Shown piece after piece: positions 26,971-37,600 of a stretch of 64,000 nucleotides of DNA (the first letter of the stretch is position 1; every line of letters begins with the position of its first letter). Under the pieces are notes generated by a model. That model was not told the DNA's origin. It saw only the letters and a program-made list of their open reading frames with translations, and did no database searches. Source of the stretch: Bacteroidetes bacterium B1(2017) (lineage in GTDB: Bacteria > Bacteroidota > Bacteroidia > UKL13-3); contig NKJG01000009.1 in assembly GCA_002256395.1 (NCBI GenBank), forward strand, positions 47,021-111,020. The letters are read 5' to 3'. The translations under genes and the position numbers were made by a program.

Positions 26971-28272
26971 ATGCAAGAAGAAGGGCTAAAAAATAATTAT
27001 GTGAGCAATTCCTTTTGGATGTTGTTGGAGAAATCGTCGCGTATAATTTCTGGAATTTTAGTAGGTGTTTTAGTTGTGCGCTATTTAGGTGCTGCCCAAT
27101 ATGGAATTATAACCTTAGGCTTAAGTATTATTGGAATACTCACTATTTTTTCAACGCTTGGCCTTGATAGTTTAGTGGTTAGAGAATTGCTTACACGATC
27201 CAAGAAAAAATACGTCATTCTTGGAACCGCTTTCTGGATGCGCTTTGTAGGCTCTTTTGTGGTTATGGGAGGTTCGGTAATTTACTCCTTAATGCGCGAT
27301 CCACTTTCTACAACTTGGATTGTTTTCTTGTTAAGTATCTCCATCGTATTTCAATCGCTAAGTGTTATTGATTTTTATTTTCAATCGCAGGTAAAGGGCA
27401 AGCTTACTGCCATGAACCAAGTCATTACTTTGTTTAGTTCGGCATTAGTTAAATTGTTTTTAATTTACGTGCATGCCCCATTAGAATGGTTTGCCACCAT
27501 GGCTGCATTGGAGGCGGGTATAACAGCCTTGATCCAATTTATTTTTTATAGAAAAGAAGGCGAGCGCATTCGAAATTGGCGTTTTAATTTTGGCGAAGCT
27601 AAATACCTTTTGATACTTGCCATACCCATTATTTTTTCTTCTTTTATTCAACTCTTTTATCAAAATGCCGACTCCATTTTAATTGCCCGTTTTCTACGTG
27701 ATATGAGTTTAGTTGGGCAATATGGAGCGGGTGTAAGAATTAGTCAGGCTTCTTATTTTGTGCCTGTAGCCATTTGTGCGGCGGTGTTTCCGGGTATTGT
27801 AAATAATAGAAATAACAAGGAATTACAGCTTAAACGTTTAACTCAATTATATAGCTTAATGATATGGGGAGCGCTATTTATCATAGCTGGAAGTTTGGTG
27901 TTTGGCGATTTGGTAATAGGCTTTTTATATGGAGCTAAGTTTCCTTTGGCGCCTATTGTTTTTAAAATTCATATTTTGGTAAGCTTGCCCGTTTATTGGG
28001 GAACCGCCTGGGGAATGTGGATGTTGGCTCAGCAAAAACAAAAATATGTAGTTTGGATGCAGCTGTTAAATGCACTCTTTATTTTAGGTTTTGAGTTTGT
28101 ATTAATTCCAAAATTGGGTATTAATGGAGCGGCCTATTCCTTAGTTATTGGCTCGTATATAGCTTTGTTGTTTATGATTGTGGCCTATAAACCAGCAGAA
28201 GGTTTGCGGGTGTTTTGGAATGCTCTGAACCCAAAGAATTTGCTTGAAGTAATTCGATATTCGAAGGGATAA
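26971..28272 (+). CDS. Oligosaccharide flippase / polysaccharide biosynthesis membrane protein (MATE/MOP fold)
   Basis: A 433-residue integral inner-membrane protein with about 12-14 hydrophobic segments (for example SGILVGVLVVRYLGAAQYGI, YLLILAIPIIFSSFIQLFYQ, LVIGSYIALLFMIVAYK). The N-terminus VSNSFWMLLEKSSRIISGIL and the downstream QNADSILIARFLRDMSLVGQYGAGVRISQ are typical of Wzx-like flippases, which move lipid-linked sugars to the periplasmic side. The next gene is a polysaccharide deacetylase-like protein, which supports a role in surface polysaccharide assembly. The exported glycan is unknown. Confidence 0.88.
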   Translation: MQEEGLKNNYVSNSFWMLLEKSSRIISGILVGVLVVRYLGAAQYGIITLGLSIIGILTIFSTLGLDSLVVRELLTRSKKKYVILGTAFWMRFVGSFVVMGGSVIYSLMRDPLSTTWIVFLLSISIVFQSLSVIDFYFQSQVKGKLTAMNQVITLFSSALVKLFLIYVHAPLEWFATMAALEAGITALIQFIFYRKEGERIRNWRFNFGEAKYLLILAIPIIFSSFIQLFYQNADSILIARFLRDMSLVGQYGAGVRISQASYFVPVAICAAVFPGIVNNRNNKELQLKRLTQLYSLMIWGALFIIAGSLVFGDLVIGFLYGAKFPLAPIVFKIHILVSLPVYWGTAWGMWMLAQQKQKYVVWMQLLNALFILGFEFVLIPKLGINGAAYSLVIGSYIALLFMIVAYKPAEGLRVFWNALNPKNLLEVIRYSKG

Positions 28273-28278
28273 GTTTCG

Positions 28279-28286
28279 TAAATTTG
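28279..28286 (+). promoter_or_regulatory. -7 promoter element (TAAATTTG)
   Basis: TAAATTTG matches TAnnTTTG exactly and ends 5 bases before the ATG at 28291, so a transcript from here would be leaderless. No good -33 element is seen. Confidence 0.4.
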
Positions 28287-28290
28287 TTTT

Positions 28291-29595
28291 ATGTTAATTT
28301 TTGCAGCACAAGCCACTCCAAGGTTAGTTTATATTTTAGACCATCTACTTGTGCATTCGCTTGGACTAACATATAAATTAACAGACAATCCAGATTATTT
28401 TAGAAAATCGCCTTCCTTAAAAATTAATTATGGTACTAGCATTGTAGAAGGATGTTTAAACATACCTGCAAGCACACTTTTATTTGAAGAAAAAATAGTG
28501 GAGCAAATTCTTTTGGTTCAGAAAAGCGAAACCTGGCAATACACTTTTTTTGCTGAAGAGTTTGAAGAAATACCCGATTTTAAAGTGCACACCACCCATT
28601 TACATTTTGATTTATTGGCAGCAAGTTTTTATCTCTTAAGCAGATATGAAGAGTATTTGCCAAGTATTAAAGATGTACACAATAGGTTTAAACCACAAGG
28701 TAGCTTGGCGTATAAAAACGGATTTTTAGGAATTCCTTTAATAGATTTTTGGGTTCAGAAATTTTCTGAAAAACTAAAATTACAATACCCAGAATTAACG
28801 TTTAAAGAGCATAGCTTTCATCAGATAAATACAATTGATATAGATTTTGCCTATAAATATAAAGGACATAATTGGTTTGCAAAATCTAGGAAATTGCTTG
28901 GATCCATTGCTAAATTTAAACCAGATTTTAATAGCATACTTCCACCCGTAAAGGACCCATACGACACCTATGATTTTTTAATTAAAGAAGCAGCAGCTAA
29001 AAATATTGAGACCTTGTTTTTCTTATTATTAGCCGATTATGGTGGACATGATAAAAATATTTCACCTAGCTCGCCCGAGATGAAGTCATTAGCGGCAAGG
29101 CTTTCGGAGAGTTTTAAATGTGGCATACATCCTTCTTATAAAGCGGCACTCAACAGTGTATGTTATAAACAAGAGCATACTTATTTTAAAGAATTAACTC
29201 AAGAGGCACCTACCATATCACGACATCATTTCTTAAAAATTAGGGTTCCCGAAACCTATGAGCAGCTAGATCAATTTGGAATAGAAAAGGATTTTACCAT
29301 GGCCTATTCAACCGAAGTTGGATTTAGAGCATCCACTTCAAGACCTTTTTATCTTTTTGATTTACACTCCAATTGTACCCTCAAAACCCTAGTATATTCG
29401 CCATGTGTGATGGATGTTATTTTAAAAAATAGCTTGGGGTTAACTCCTGAACAATCGATTCAAAAAATACAAGAATTAAAGGAGGAGGTTAAAAAAGCCA
29501 AAGGTATTTTTATATCCATTTGGCATAATTCTAATTTCGACCCAAGCCAAGGATGGAATAATTGGGAGCAGGTTTATAAGAGCTTATTTGAATAA
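28291..29595 (+). CDS. DUF7033-type polysaccharide deacetylase-like protein
   Basis: A 434-residue cytoplasmic protein of the Bacteroidota polysaccharide deacetylase-like group. The N-terminal half (DUF7033) contains HFDLLAASFYLLSRYEEYLP; the C-terminal half has NTIDIDFAYKYKG at the place of the deacetylase TFDD motif, FFLLLADYGGHDKN, and CGIHPSY, which equals the second metal-binding motif (HxxxS/T or HPSY). FISIWHNSNFD closes the fold. It may deacetylate or otherwise modify a glycan precursor. The gene follows the flippase by 18 bases. Confidence 0.78.
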   Translation: MLIFAAQATPRLVYILDHLLVHSLGLTYKLTDNPDYFRKSPSLKINYGTSIVEGCLNIPASTLLFEEKIVEQILLVQKSETWQYTFFAEEFEEIPDFKVHTTHLHFDLLAASFYLLSRYEEYLPSIKDVHNRFKPQGSLAYKNGFLGIPLIDFWVQKFSEKLKLQYPELTFKEHSFHQINTIDIDFAYKYKGHNWFAKSRKLLGSIAKFKPDFNSILPPVKDPYDTYDFLIKEAAAKNIETLFFLLLADYGGHDKNISPSSPEMKSLAARLSESFKCGIHPSYKAALNSVCYKQEHTYFKELTQEAPTISRHHFLKIRVPETYEQLDQFGIEKDFTMAYSTEVGFRASTSRPFYLFDLHSNCTLKTLVYSPCVMDVILKNSLGLTPEQSIQKIQELKEEVKKAKGIFISIWHNSNFDPSQGWNNWEQVYKSLFE

Positions 29596-29601
29596 TATTA
29601 C

Positions 29602-29609
29602 TATTTTTG
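29602..29609 (+). promoter_or_regulatory. -7 promoter element of cysS
   Basis: TATTTTTG matches the TAnnTTTG consensus and lies 18 bases before the cysS ATG. A -33 TTTG at the expected spacing is not visible. Confidence 0.4.
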
Positions 29610-29626
29610 TTTACTACTAAAACGCC

Positions 29627-31090
29627 ATGAATTCTGTTCTAAAAATATACAATACATTAAGTAGAGAAACCACCGTATTTGAGCCCATACACAAAGGATA
29701 TGTAGGGATGTACGTATGTGGTCCCACGGTTTATAGCAATGCCCATTTAGGTAATGCTCGAACCTATATATCGTTCGACGTAATATTTAGATATTTAATC
29801 CATTTAGGGTATAAGGTGAGGTATGTTAGAAACATTACCGATGCTGGTCATTTGGAAGGAGATAGGGATGAAGGAGATGATAAGTTTGCCAAGAAAGCAA
29901 AGTTAGAGCAAGTTGAGCCAATGGAAATTGTGCAACGATATACAATCGATTTTCATGATGTATTACGTGCCTTTAATACCTTGCCTCCAAGCATTGAACC
30001 TACTGCAACAGGTCATATTATAGAGCAAATAGAAATGACCAAGAAGATTATTGCCAATGGGTATGCGTATGAAGTGAATGGCACGGTATATTTTGATGTA
30101 GAGAAATTTTCTAAGGAGCATAGTTATACGGCTTTATCAAATAGAAATTTAGACGATCTATTAACCAATACCCGCGAGTTGGATGGGCAAGATGAAAAGC
30201 GTGGAAGATTAGATTTTGCCTTATGGATAAAGGCAAAACCAGAAACATTAATGCGCTGGCAAAGCCCATGGGGAGAAGGATTTCCAGGATGGCATATTGA
30301 ATGCTCTGCTATGAGTTCGAAATATTTGGGAAATGAATTTGATATACATGGTGGCGGTATGGATTTGGTTCCAACCCATCATACAAATGAAATAGCGCAA
30401 AATTTGGCTTGTTCTCATACACAACCTGCTAGGTATTGGGTTCATACAAATATGCTAACAGTAAATGGCCAAAAGATGAGTAAGAGTTTGGGTAATTCAT
30501 TTTTGCCTGCCGAATTATTTAGTGGTAGCCATGCTTTATTAGATAAGGGATATAGTCCAATGACAGTGCGCTTTTTTATGCTACAGGCGCATTATAGAAG
30601 TACCCTAGACTTTAGAAACGATGCGTTGCAGGCAGCAGAAAAAGGACTTACTCGATTATTGAATGCCTGTAAATTGGTGGGCCAATTAAAAACAAGTGTC
30701 AGTTCAAGTTTTTCGGTTGATGAGCTTACAGAAAATGTGTACGCTGCCTTAAATGAAGATTTTAATACACCTATAGCTATGGCACATCTTTTTGAAGGTG
30801 CCCGAATTATTAATTCTGTGAAGGATGGAAAAGAAACGATAAGTGAGGCAGATAAACCTAAGCTTGTAAAGTTAATGCACGAGATTGTTTATGAGGTACT
30901 AGGTTTAATGGAGGAGCAAGAACAAGGGAGTGATAAAATTGAAGGTTTAATGAAGATGGTTTTAGGGGTAAGAGCAGATGCCAGAGGCCGTAAAGACTTT
31001 GCTACCTCTGATTTTATTAGAGATCAATTAAAAGAAATTGGAATTGAAATAAAGGACGGAAAGGAAGGAACTGAGTACTCTATTCAGTAG
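29627..31090 (+). CDS. cysS: Cysteine--tRNA ligase
   Basis: A 487-residue class I aminoacyl-tRNA synthetase that charges tRNA-Cys. The first zinc-binding Cys lies in YVCGPTVYSNAHLGNAR, which also carries the HIGH-like HLGN motif. HIECSAMSSKYLG and HHTNEIAQN supply the remaining zinc ligands, and GQKMSKSLGN is the KMSKS loop. The C-terminal helical part ends with RKDFATSDFIRDQLKEIGI, which is conserved. Length and domain order are normal. It is probably transcribed from its own promoter element at 29602. Confidence 0.97.
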   Translation: MNSVLKIYNTLSRETTVFEPIHKGYVGMYVCGPTVYSNAHLGNARTYISFDVIFRYLIHLGYKVRYVRNITDAGHLEGDRDEGDDKFAKKAKLEQVEPMEIVQRYTIDFHDVLRAFNTLPPSIEPTATGHIIEQIEMTKKIIANGYAYEVNGTVYFDVEKFSKEHSYTALSNRNLDDLLTNTRELDGQDEKRGRLDFALWIKAKPETLMRWQSPWGEGFPGWHIECSAMSSKYLGNEFDIHGGGMDLVPTHHTNEIAQNLACSHTQPARYWVHTNMLTVNGQKMSKSLGNSFLPAELFSGSHALLDKGYSPMTVRFFMLQAHYRSTLDFRNDALQAAEKGLTRLLNACKLVGQLKTSVSSSFSVDELTENVYAALNEDFNTPIAMAHLFEGARIINSVKDGKETISEADKPKLVKLMHEIVYEVLGLMEEQEQGSDKIEGLMKMVLGVRADARGRKDFATSDFIRDQLKEIGIEIKDGKEGTEYSIQ

Positions 31091-31134
31091 AAAATAGTTA
31101 TTAAGTGGTAGGAAAAAGCTAAAATTTGGTAATA

Positions 31135-31162
31135 TCAAATTCATACTAGAAGTCTAGATTTG
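31135..31162 (+). promoter_or_regulatory. Promoter of the 135-residue unknown gene
   Basis: TTTG (31135-31138) and TAGATTTG (31155-31162) resemble the -33 and -7 elements with a 16-base spacer, slightly short. A CTAGA-AG-TCTAG inverted repeat at 31147-31158 overlaps the -7 element. Confidence 0.4.
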
Positions 31163-31178
31163 ATCTCGACAGAACGCT

Positions 31179-31586
31179 ATGAATTCAACCCAAACCATTT
31201 ACGCAAAGAATCCAACTCCAATAGTAAAAGAGGAGCTTACTACCTGTTATAAAGTTTATGTTGGTTTTGAAAAAGACCGTAAGGGCGAAATTGTTGCCTT
31301 AGAAATTATAGATGGCTATTTACAAGCCAACGAATCAATTAAGTTTATTAGAGAATATCAGCTTGAGACTGGTGTTTCTTGTTTTGAGGTGGATATTGTG
31401 CCAAGTGCGCAAATGAATACCTATTTAAGATTGCCTATACATACCCCTTTATTAAAGACTGTTTTGGTTAAGGCGTTTAAGAACGGCAAATATGTAGGGT
31501 TTCAATGGATAGACCAAGAAGGAACTATTCAAGGAACTCCTGAGAGAGGTATTTCTTTAGCTGGAATTGCTAAAGTAGTAAATTAA
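31179..31586 (+). CDS. Hypothetical protein, 135 residues
   Basis: I do not recognise this protein. It has no signal peptide or membrane segment, is rich in Glu, Lys and Ile, and looks like a small alpha/beta cytoplasmic domain (CYKVYVGFEKDRKGEIVALEIIDGYL; SCFEVDIVPSAQMNTYLRLPI). It stands between cysS and a giant T9SS gene, with its own likely promoter and no clear partner. Base composition and a continuous ORF of this length in front of a good promoter support that it is real. Confidence 0.6.
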   Translation: MNSTQTIYAKNPTPIVKEELTTCYKVYVGFEKDRKGEIVALEIIDGYLQANESIKFIREYQLETGVSCFEVDIVPSAQMNTYLRLPIHTPLLKTVLVKAFKNGKYVGFQWIDQEGTIQGTPERGISLAGIAKVVN

Positions 31587-31691
31587 ATAGCTCATTGCCA
31601 TTTTTTTGTGTTTTATCCTAAATCTTTTGTTTGCAAGAGTGACGGTATTATATTGCTCAATTGAATCCTAAAAAGACTAACAATTAATATT

Positions 31692-34600
31692 ATGAATAAA
31701 TTTTTCCAAGGTTTTCTCACGCTGCTTTTATGTTGCGTGGGGTTTAAGAGTTTTTCACAAACTCCTACCTTATTTAATGGAGGTTTACGTTTTAATGGGG
31801 AGGTATTGACCCAAGTTTCAAACGGAACGGATGTGTTTTATGGAGGTGCGTTTACGGCTATTAATGCCAAAACCGGCCCTGGGTTTAATGTAAACCTAGC
31901 AACAGGCGTACCTGCCGTTACAGCGGCATTCGCTCAAATTAGTGGAACAGTAAAAAGTGTTGCTCCTGATGGTTCGGGAGGCTTTGTTATTGGCGGTTTG
32001 TTTTCAACTTTGGGAACTCCTAGCTATGCTAACTTAATACGTGTAAATAGTTTAGGTGTAATTCAACCTATTACTAGTTTAAATATTCCGAGTACAGTAA
32101 ATAAAGTTTTGGTTCAGGGAACTATGGCTTACGTATTTGGACAGTTTGGGGGAAGAAGAATTAATCTTGGAACCAATACTCAAGATAGTTGGAACCAACA
32201 AACAATGAGTGCGGTAATTAATGATGCCCTTGTTTATAATGGTCAGATTTATGCTGGAGGTAAATTTTTTAATGGCACAAATTATAAACCATTAGTAAGA
32301 TATACGATAAGCAATGGTTTAATTGATAACTCATATGGCCCAAATATCTCAAGCACTTCATCTGCTGCATCAATTAATAATGCAGTTATCAATGTTCTTT
32401 ATTTGAATAATTCGGATTTAGTATTTGGTGGCCTTAATATACTATTTGTAAATGGAGTTAGTCGCAATAATCTTGGTGCAATTAACTTATTATCAAATGC
32501 CACAACTAGTCTTCAAGTTCAATTTAATGGAGCAATTAATGCTTTAGCAATTTCTGGAATGAACCTATTTGTAGGGGGTAGTTTTACTTTAGTTAAAAAC
32601 TCGGCCTTTGCTACAGCCATTCCAAAATCAAACCTAGCTGTAATAAATTTAGGTTTTGGACAGGTGAATTCTTCTTGGTCGCCAAACCCAAATGGCACAA
32701 TTAATAGCTTAGTGAACGTTGGTACCAACTTAGCTGTGGGTGGAGGATTTAGTTCCATTGGAGCATTAGCTTTATCCAATATGGTTTTTATGAACAGTTC
32801 AAGTTCCACCACACCTGTTTTGAATTTAACTAATACCCCAAATCCCAATGGAATTGTTTATGGTATTTCGGTTAATGGATCCATTGCTTCGGTATATGGG
32901 TCGTTTACAGAAATGGAATATTTGAAACGTAATAGAATTGCAGCCATTTCTTCTACCACTGGACTTCCAACTAGCTTTGCTCCATCTATAGGCGACGGAG
33001 CAGTAAGAGCCATTTTACCTTTAGGGTCAAATATATTTGTTGGGGGTAATTTTACCCTTGTTGGAGGACTTTCTAGAAGCAATTTTGCCACCTTTACTCC
33101 AACAGGAGCAAACAACGATAATATTCGAATTAATTTTAACAATGCAGTAAGAGCCATTGCTTCTAATGGTACTGATTTATTTCTTGGAGGAGATTTTAGT
33201 TTGGTAACTACTCCAAACAATTCAATTCAAGCTGCTAGAAATTATTTAAGTTCAGTAAACATAAGTTCAGGTGCTGCCATTATTAATTCTGGTTTCAATG
33301 CAAATTTAGTAAGTCCAGTTGCAGCTAATGCCGTAAATGTTGTTAAGTTTATTAATGGTGCTGTTTATGTTGGTGGGCAGTTTATTGCTCCCAAAAACAA
33401 ATTAGCCATGTTAATACCAAGCACTGGAAGTGTTAATTCAAGTTTTGATGCAAGAATAGTAACCACTGCAACAAGTACTTTTGTTTCGGATATACTTCAA
33501 GTAAGTTCTACTCAAATTGCCATAGGAGGAAAGTTTGTTTATGGTTTTTCACAAAATGTGGCAGTAAATGGCAATGCTATTGGTACACCTATAGAGGGTG
33601 GTTTAGCTGTGCTAAATTCTAGCAATGGAAATCTTAATTATCGAAATATAAATATAGCTGGAGAAGTGAGTAGCATAGTTAAGCAAAGTGCTACTAGCAT
33701 TGAATATACATTAAGAAACGGTGGTGTTCAATCCTTCAACATGGTATCAAGTACTTCAACAAGCCTATTAACTAGCACTAGCACAATAAATTCAATTTCT
33801 TATTTTAATTCAAACTATTGTTTTGCTGGAAACTTTGATTTGGTATATAATTCTTTAAGTTTTAAAAATTTGGGAATGATAGCCTATACACCGGCACAAG
33901 CTCCAACAGTAATTGCTAGTAATTTTAACGCAACAAGCATTACCTATAATTCAATGAATTTATCTTGGACAAGAGGAAATGGTTCTCGCTGTTTGGTATT
34001 GGCAAGAGCTATTTCGCCGCCAAGTGCAGCACCTGTAAATGGTGCTACCTACACAGGTTCAAGTTTTTTTGGTGCAGGTGGAAGTACAATAGGTGGGGCT
34101 CAGGTGATTTATGATGGAACAGGAACTTCTGTTTCATTAACTAACTTAAACGCTTTAACAACATATATTTTTAGAGTAATTGAATATAATGGAACAGGAC
34201 TGAATACTTTGTATTCTTCTGGGTATATGTCTGCAAGTGCAAGCACAATTGATTTTCCTACTCCTACAATTGCATCGTCGGGATTAAATTTTACTCAAGT
34301 TACACAAACAGAAATAACAGCCAATTGGACCAAAGGTAATGGTCAAAAACGCTTATTAGTGGTTCGCCAAGGTTCACCAGTTAGTTTTGTACCAACAAAT
34401 AATAGTCAGTATTTTGCAAGTTCCTTTTTTGGCAGTGTAGATTTAGGTTCAGGAAATTTTGGAATTTATAATGGTATAGGCTCAAGTGTATCCATCACAA
34501 ATTTAGTTCAAGGAACAACCTATTATTTTGCCTTGTATGAATTTAATCAAAGTGGCTCCATGGTTAGGTATATGTCGGGTCCATTAACTGGAACCCAGGC

Positions 34601-37600
34601 AACAACTGCTATGGCAACTGCACCAACTACTGAAGGTGGAAATTTAACTTTCCAAAATTTAGCTTCTACTATAACTAGAGTTTCATGGCAAAATGGAAAT
34701 GGATCAAAGCGTTTGTTATTAGCAGTGGAAGGTGATTTAAATACTACAGATGGTAACGTTTCAACCGTTAATGGTACTGTGTATACAGCGAATTCTAATT
34801 TCTCATCTGCTTCGCCCTTAGCCTCCGAAATTATGCTAAGCTCATTTGGCATACCAGCTAAAGTGGTCTATAATGGAAATGGTAGCACAGCAATTGTTAC
34901 TGGCTTATTGCCAAATACGTTTTATACTTATTATGTGGTTGAGTATAATGATTTAGTTGGATATCCAAGTTCAGCAGCTTATTATCCTTATGGTGCAGTA
35001 GGCACAAAACAAACCGACCCATCTATTCAAGCACCTAGTGTAAGTGCAAGTTTGCCAAAATCAATAGAATCAAATAATGCTATTCGTTTTAGCTGGACAA
35101 ATGGTAATGGAAACAATAGATTGGTGGTAGTTCGTCAAGGATTGCCAATTACATGGACCCCATCTGGAAACAATAATTATGGTGCAAATTCAAATTACAG
35201 TTCGGGTACAGATTTAGGCTTGGGTCAAAAAATTGTTTACAACGGAAATGGCTCAACAGTAGATGTAACTGGCTTGCTTCCTTATACCTCTTACCATTTT
35301 GCTGTTTATGAATATAATTCAGCATTTAACAATGCTACTTCAACTACCGAATATGCTTATCGCACAACTGGCCCAGCCATATATAATGTTAAAACAGCGG
35401 CGCCAAACTGGCCACGTGTAGCAGGAGGTTCAGAGACAGATGCTGCTGGATCAGTTGCAGTAGATGCAAGTGGCAATGTATATGTTTCGGGAACTATTAA
35501 AGGCAATTCTAATTTTGGTTTGAACCAAGTGCTTGCAGTAGGAAATGATATTTTCTTAGCAAAGTATAGCTCAACTGGAGATTTAATTTGGCTCAGAACA
35601 GCTGGTGGTACCGGAGATGAAGCTTCATCTTCTGTTGTATTAGATGCAGCTGGTAATCCAATTATTGCAGGTTCTTTTCAAGGAACTTCCACTTTTGGAA
35701 CAACAAGCGTAACATCTGCCGGATCGGATGATGGCTTTATTGCCAAGTATGATGCAAGTGGTGCTTTTGTGTGGGTGAAAACATTTGGTAGTACCGATCA
35801 AGATGTTGTTAATGCTATGGTCTTAGATGCAGCTGGAAACATCCTTGTTGGTGGTTTCCATTCGGGTCTTACCAGTTTTGCAGGAACTACAACTACCTTA
35901 AATAATAGTGGTAAAAGTGATTTAATTGTTGTTAAATATAATTCATCAGGTGCCTTTCAGTGGGCGAGATCAGGCGGTAATGCAAATACCTATGATTTTG
36001 CCTTTGGAATTGGAACAGATGCAAATAATAATGTATTTGTTACAGGTGAAATTAAAGGCATTTCAACCTTTGGAACTGTTAATACAGGTTTTGCTGGTGC
36101 TTCAGATATTATTTTAGTAAAGTATGATGCAACTGGAACTGTGCAATATGCCAATAATTATGGAAGCACTGGCGACGATAAAGGATTGAGTTTAGATGTG
36201 GATGCAAATGGCCAAGTATATTTAGTTGGAGCATTTAGTGGCACTGTTGCTTTTGGTTCAACCAATCTTACTTCAGTTGGTATTACAGATGGTTTTATTA
36301 CTAAAATTAATGGTTCAAATGGAACCGTATCCTGGGCAAAACAAATGGGAGGTGTTTCTCAAGATATTGCTAGTGGTGTAGATCTTGGAACCAATGGTGA
36401 AATTTTTGTAACAGGAAGTTTTGGTGGTTCAGCAAACTTTGATAGCCAAGTTTTAACCTCACAAGGTAACTTGGATATTTTTGTAGCAACCTATACAAGT
36501 AATGGATTATTAAATGTAGCTAGAAGATTTGGAGGTCCTTTAGATGATGCAGCTCGCGGAGTATATGCTATTCTACCTAACAATACCTATATCACTGGCT
36601 ACTTTAATGCAAGCGCGTCCTTTGGTGGATTTGATGTGTATACAAAAGTTCAGCCTGTTCCTCCTGCTGGAAACTGGGATTTATTTATTCATAATATTGG
36701 TGCAACCTATAACAGTGATCCATCGGCCGACCTAGTAGCTTGGTATAGATTTAATGGAAATGCAAATGATTTTAGTGGAAATAATCACAATGGTTTAATT
36801 GTTTCTACCAGCAGTGCAAATGCAGTAAATGCTATTTCAGATAGAAATGCAACTGCATCAAGTGCATATGATTTTGTTGGAAATGGTAGAGTAGACTTTA
36901 CTATACCTGCTAATCCTACGTTTAATGGATTAAATGAATTTACAGCCATGGCTTGGGTTAAGGTGAGCAACTTTGCTGGAGCAAATTTTGTAGATAAAGG
37001 AATTATCTCAACCGATGCTGCAGATGGACTTTCATTTAATTTAATGGTTACTAAAGAGCAAGGTTTATTTGGTCAAATATTTGACGCGAGTGCAAACCCA
37101 GTTGGAGCAGCTACCAGTGCATCTTATATATATAATGCTGGTACTTGGGCGCATGTGGCCATTACCTATGAAAACGGAATTCAATCTCGCATTTTCTTAG
37201 ACGGAAATGTGGTAGGTACTATTGGTTCTTTTGCTACTGGTACTATGAACTTAAGTGCACGTCGCTATACTATTGGAGCGTTTGGTCAAACCATTGGAGG
37301 AGTATTTAATTATTCAAATAATATGAATGGTGGATTAGATGATGTTCGAATTTATAAAAAGGCATTAACCGCGGTTCAGATTCAAAACATTATGAATAGT
37401 ACATCTGCACTTTCTGCTCCTCCTATGGAAAATAGCAAGCTTAATTTGGTTAAATCCGACGAGGGAAATTTATTTCCAAATCCAAGTAATGGCAGCGTTA
37501 CTTTTGAAATGGTAAATGATGCTGAAACTGAAATTAGTTTTGTGTTACTAGATCTTTCTGGTAAAACTGTTTATAGCGAAGAAGCAAGCACATATGATTC

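Noticed and set aside
32519..33220. Two minus-strand frames of over 100 codons inside the giant T9SS gene
   Set aside because: They are antisense shadows of repetitive propeller-coding DNA; no signal, motif or promoter supports them.
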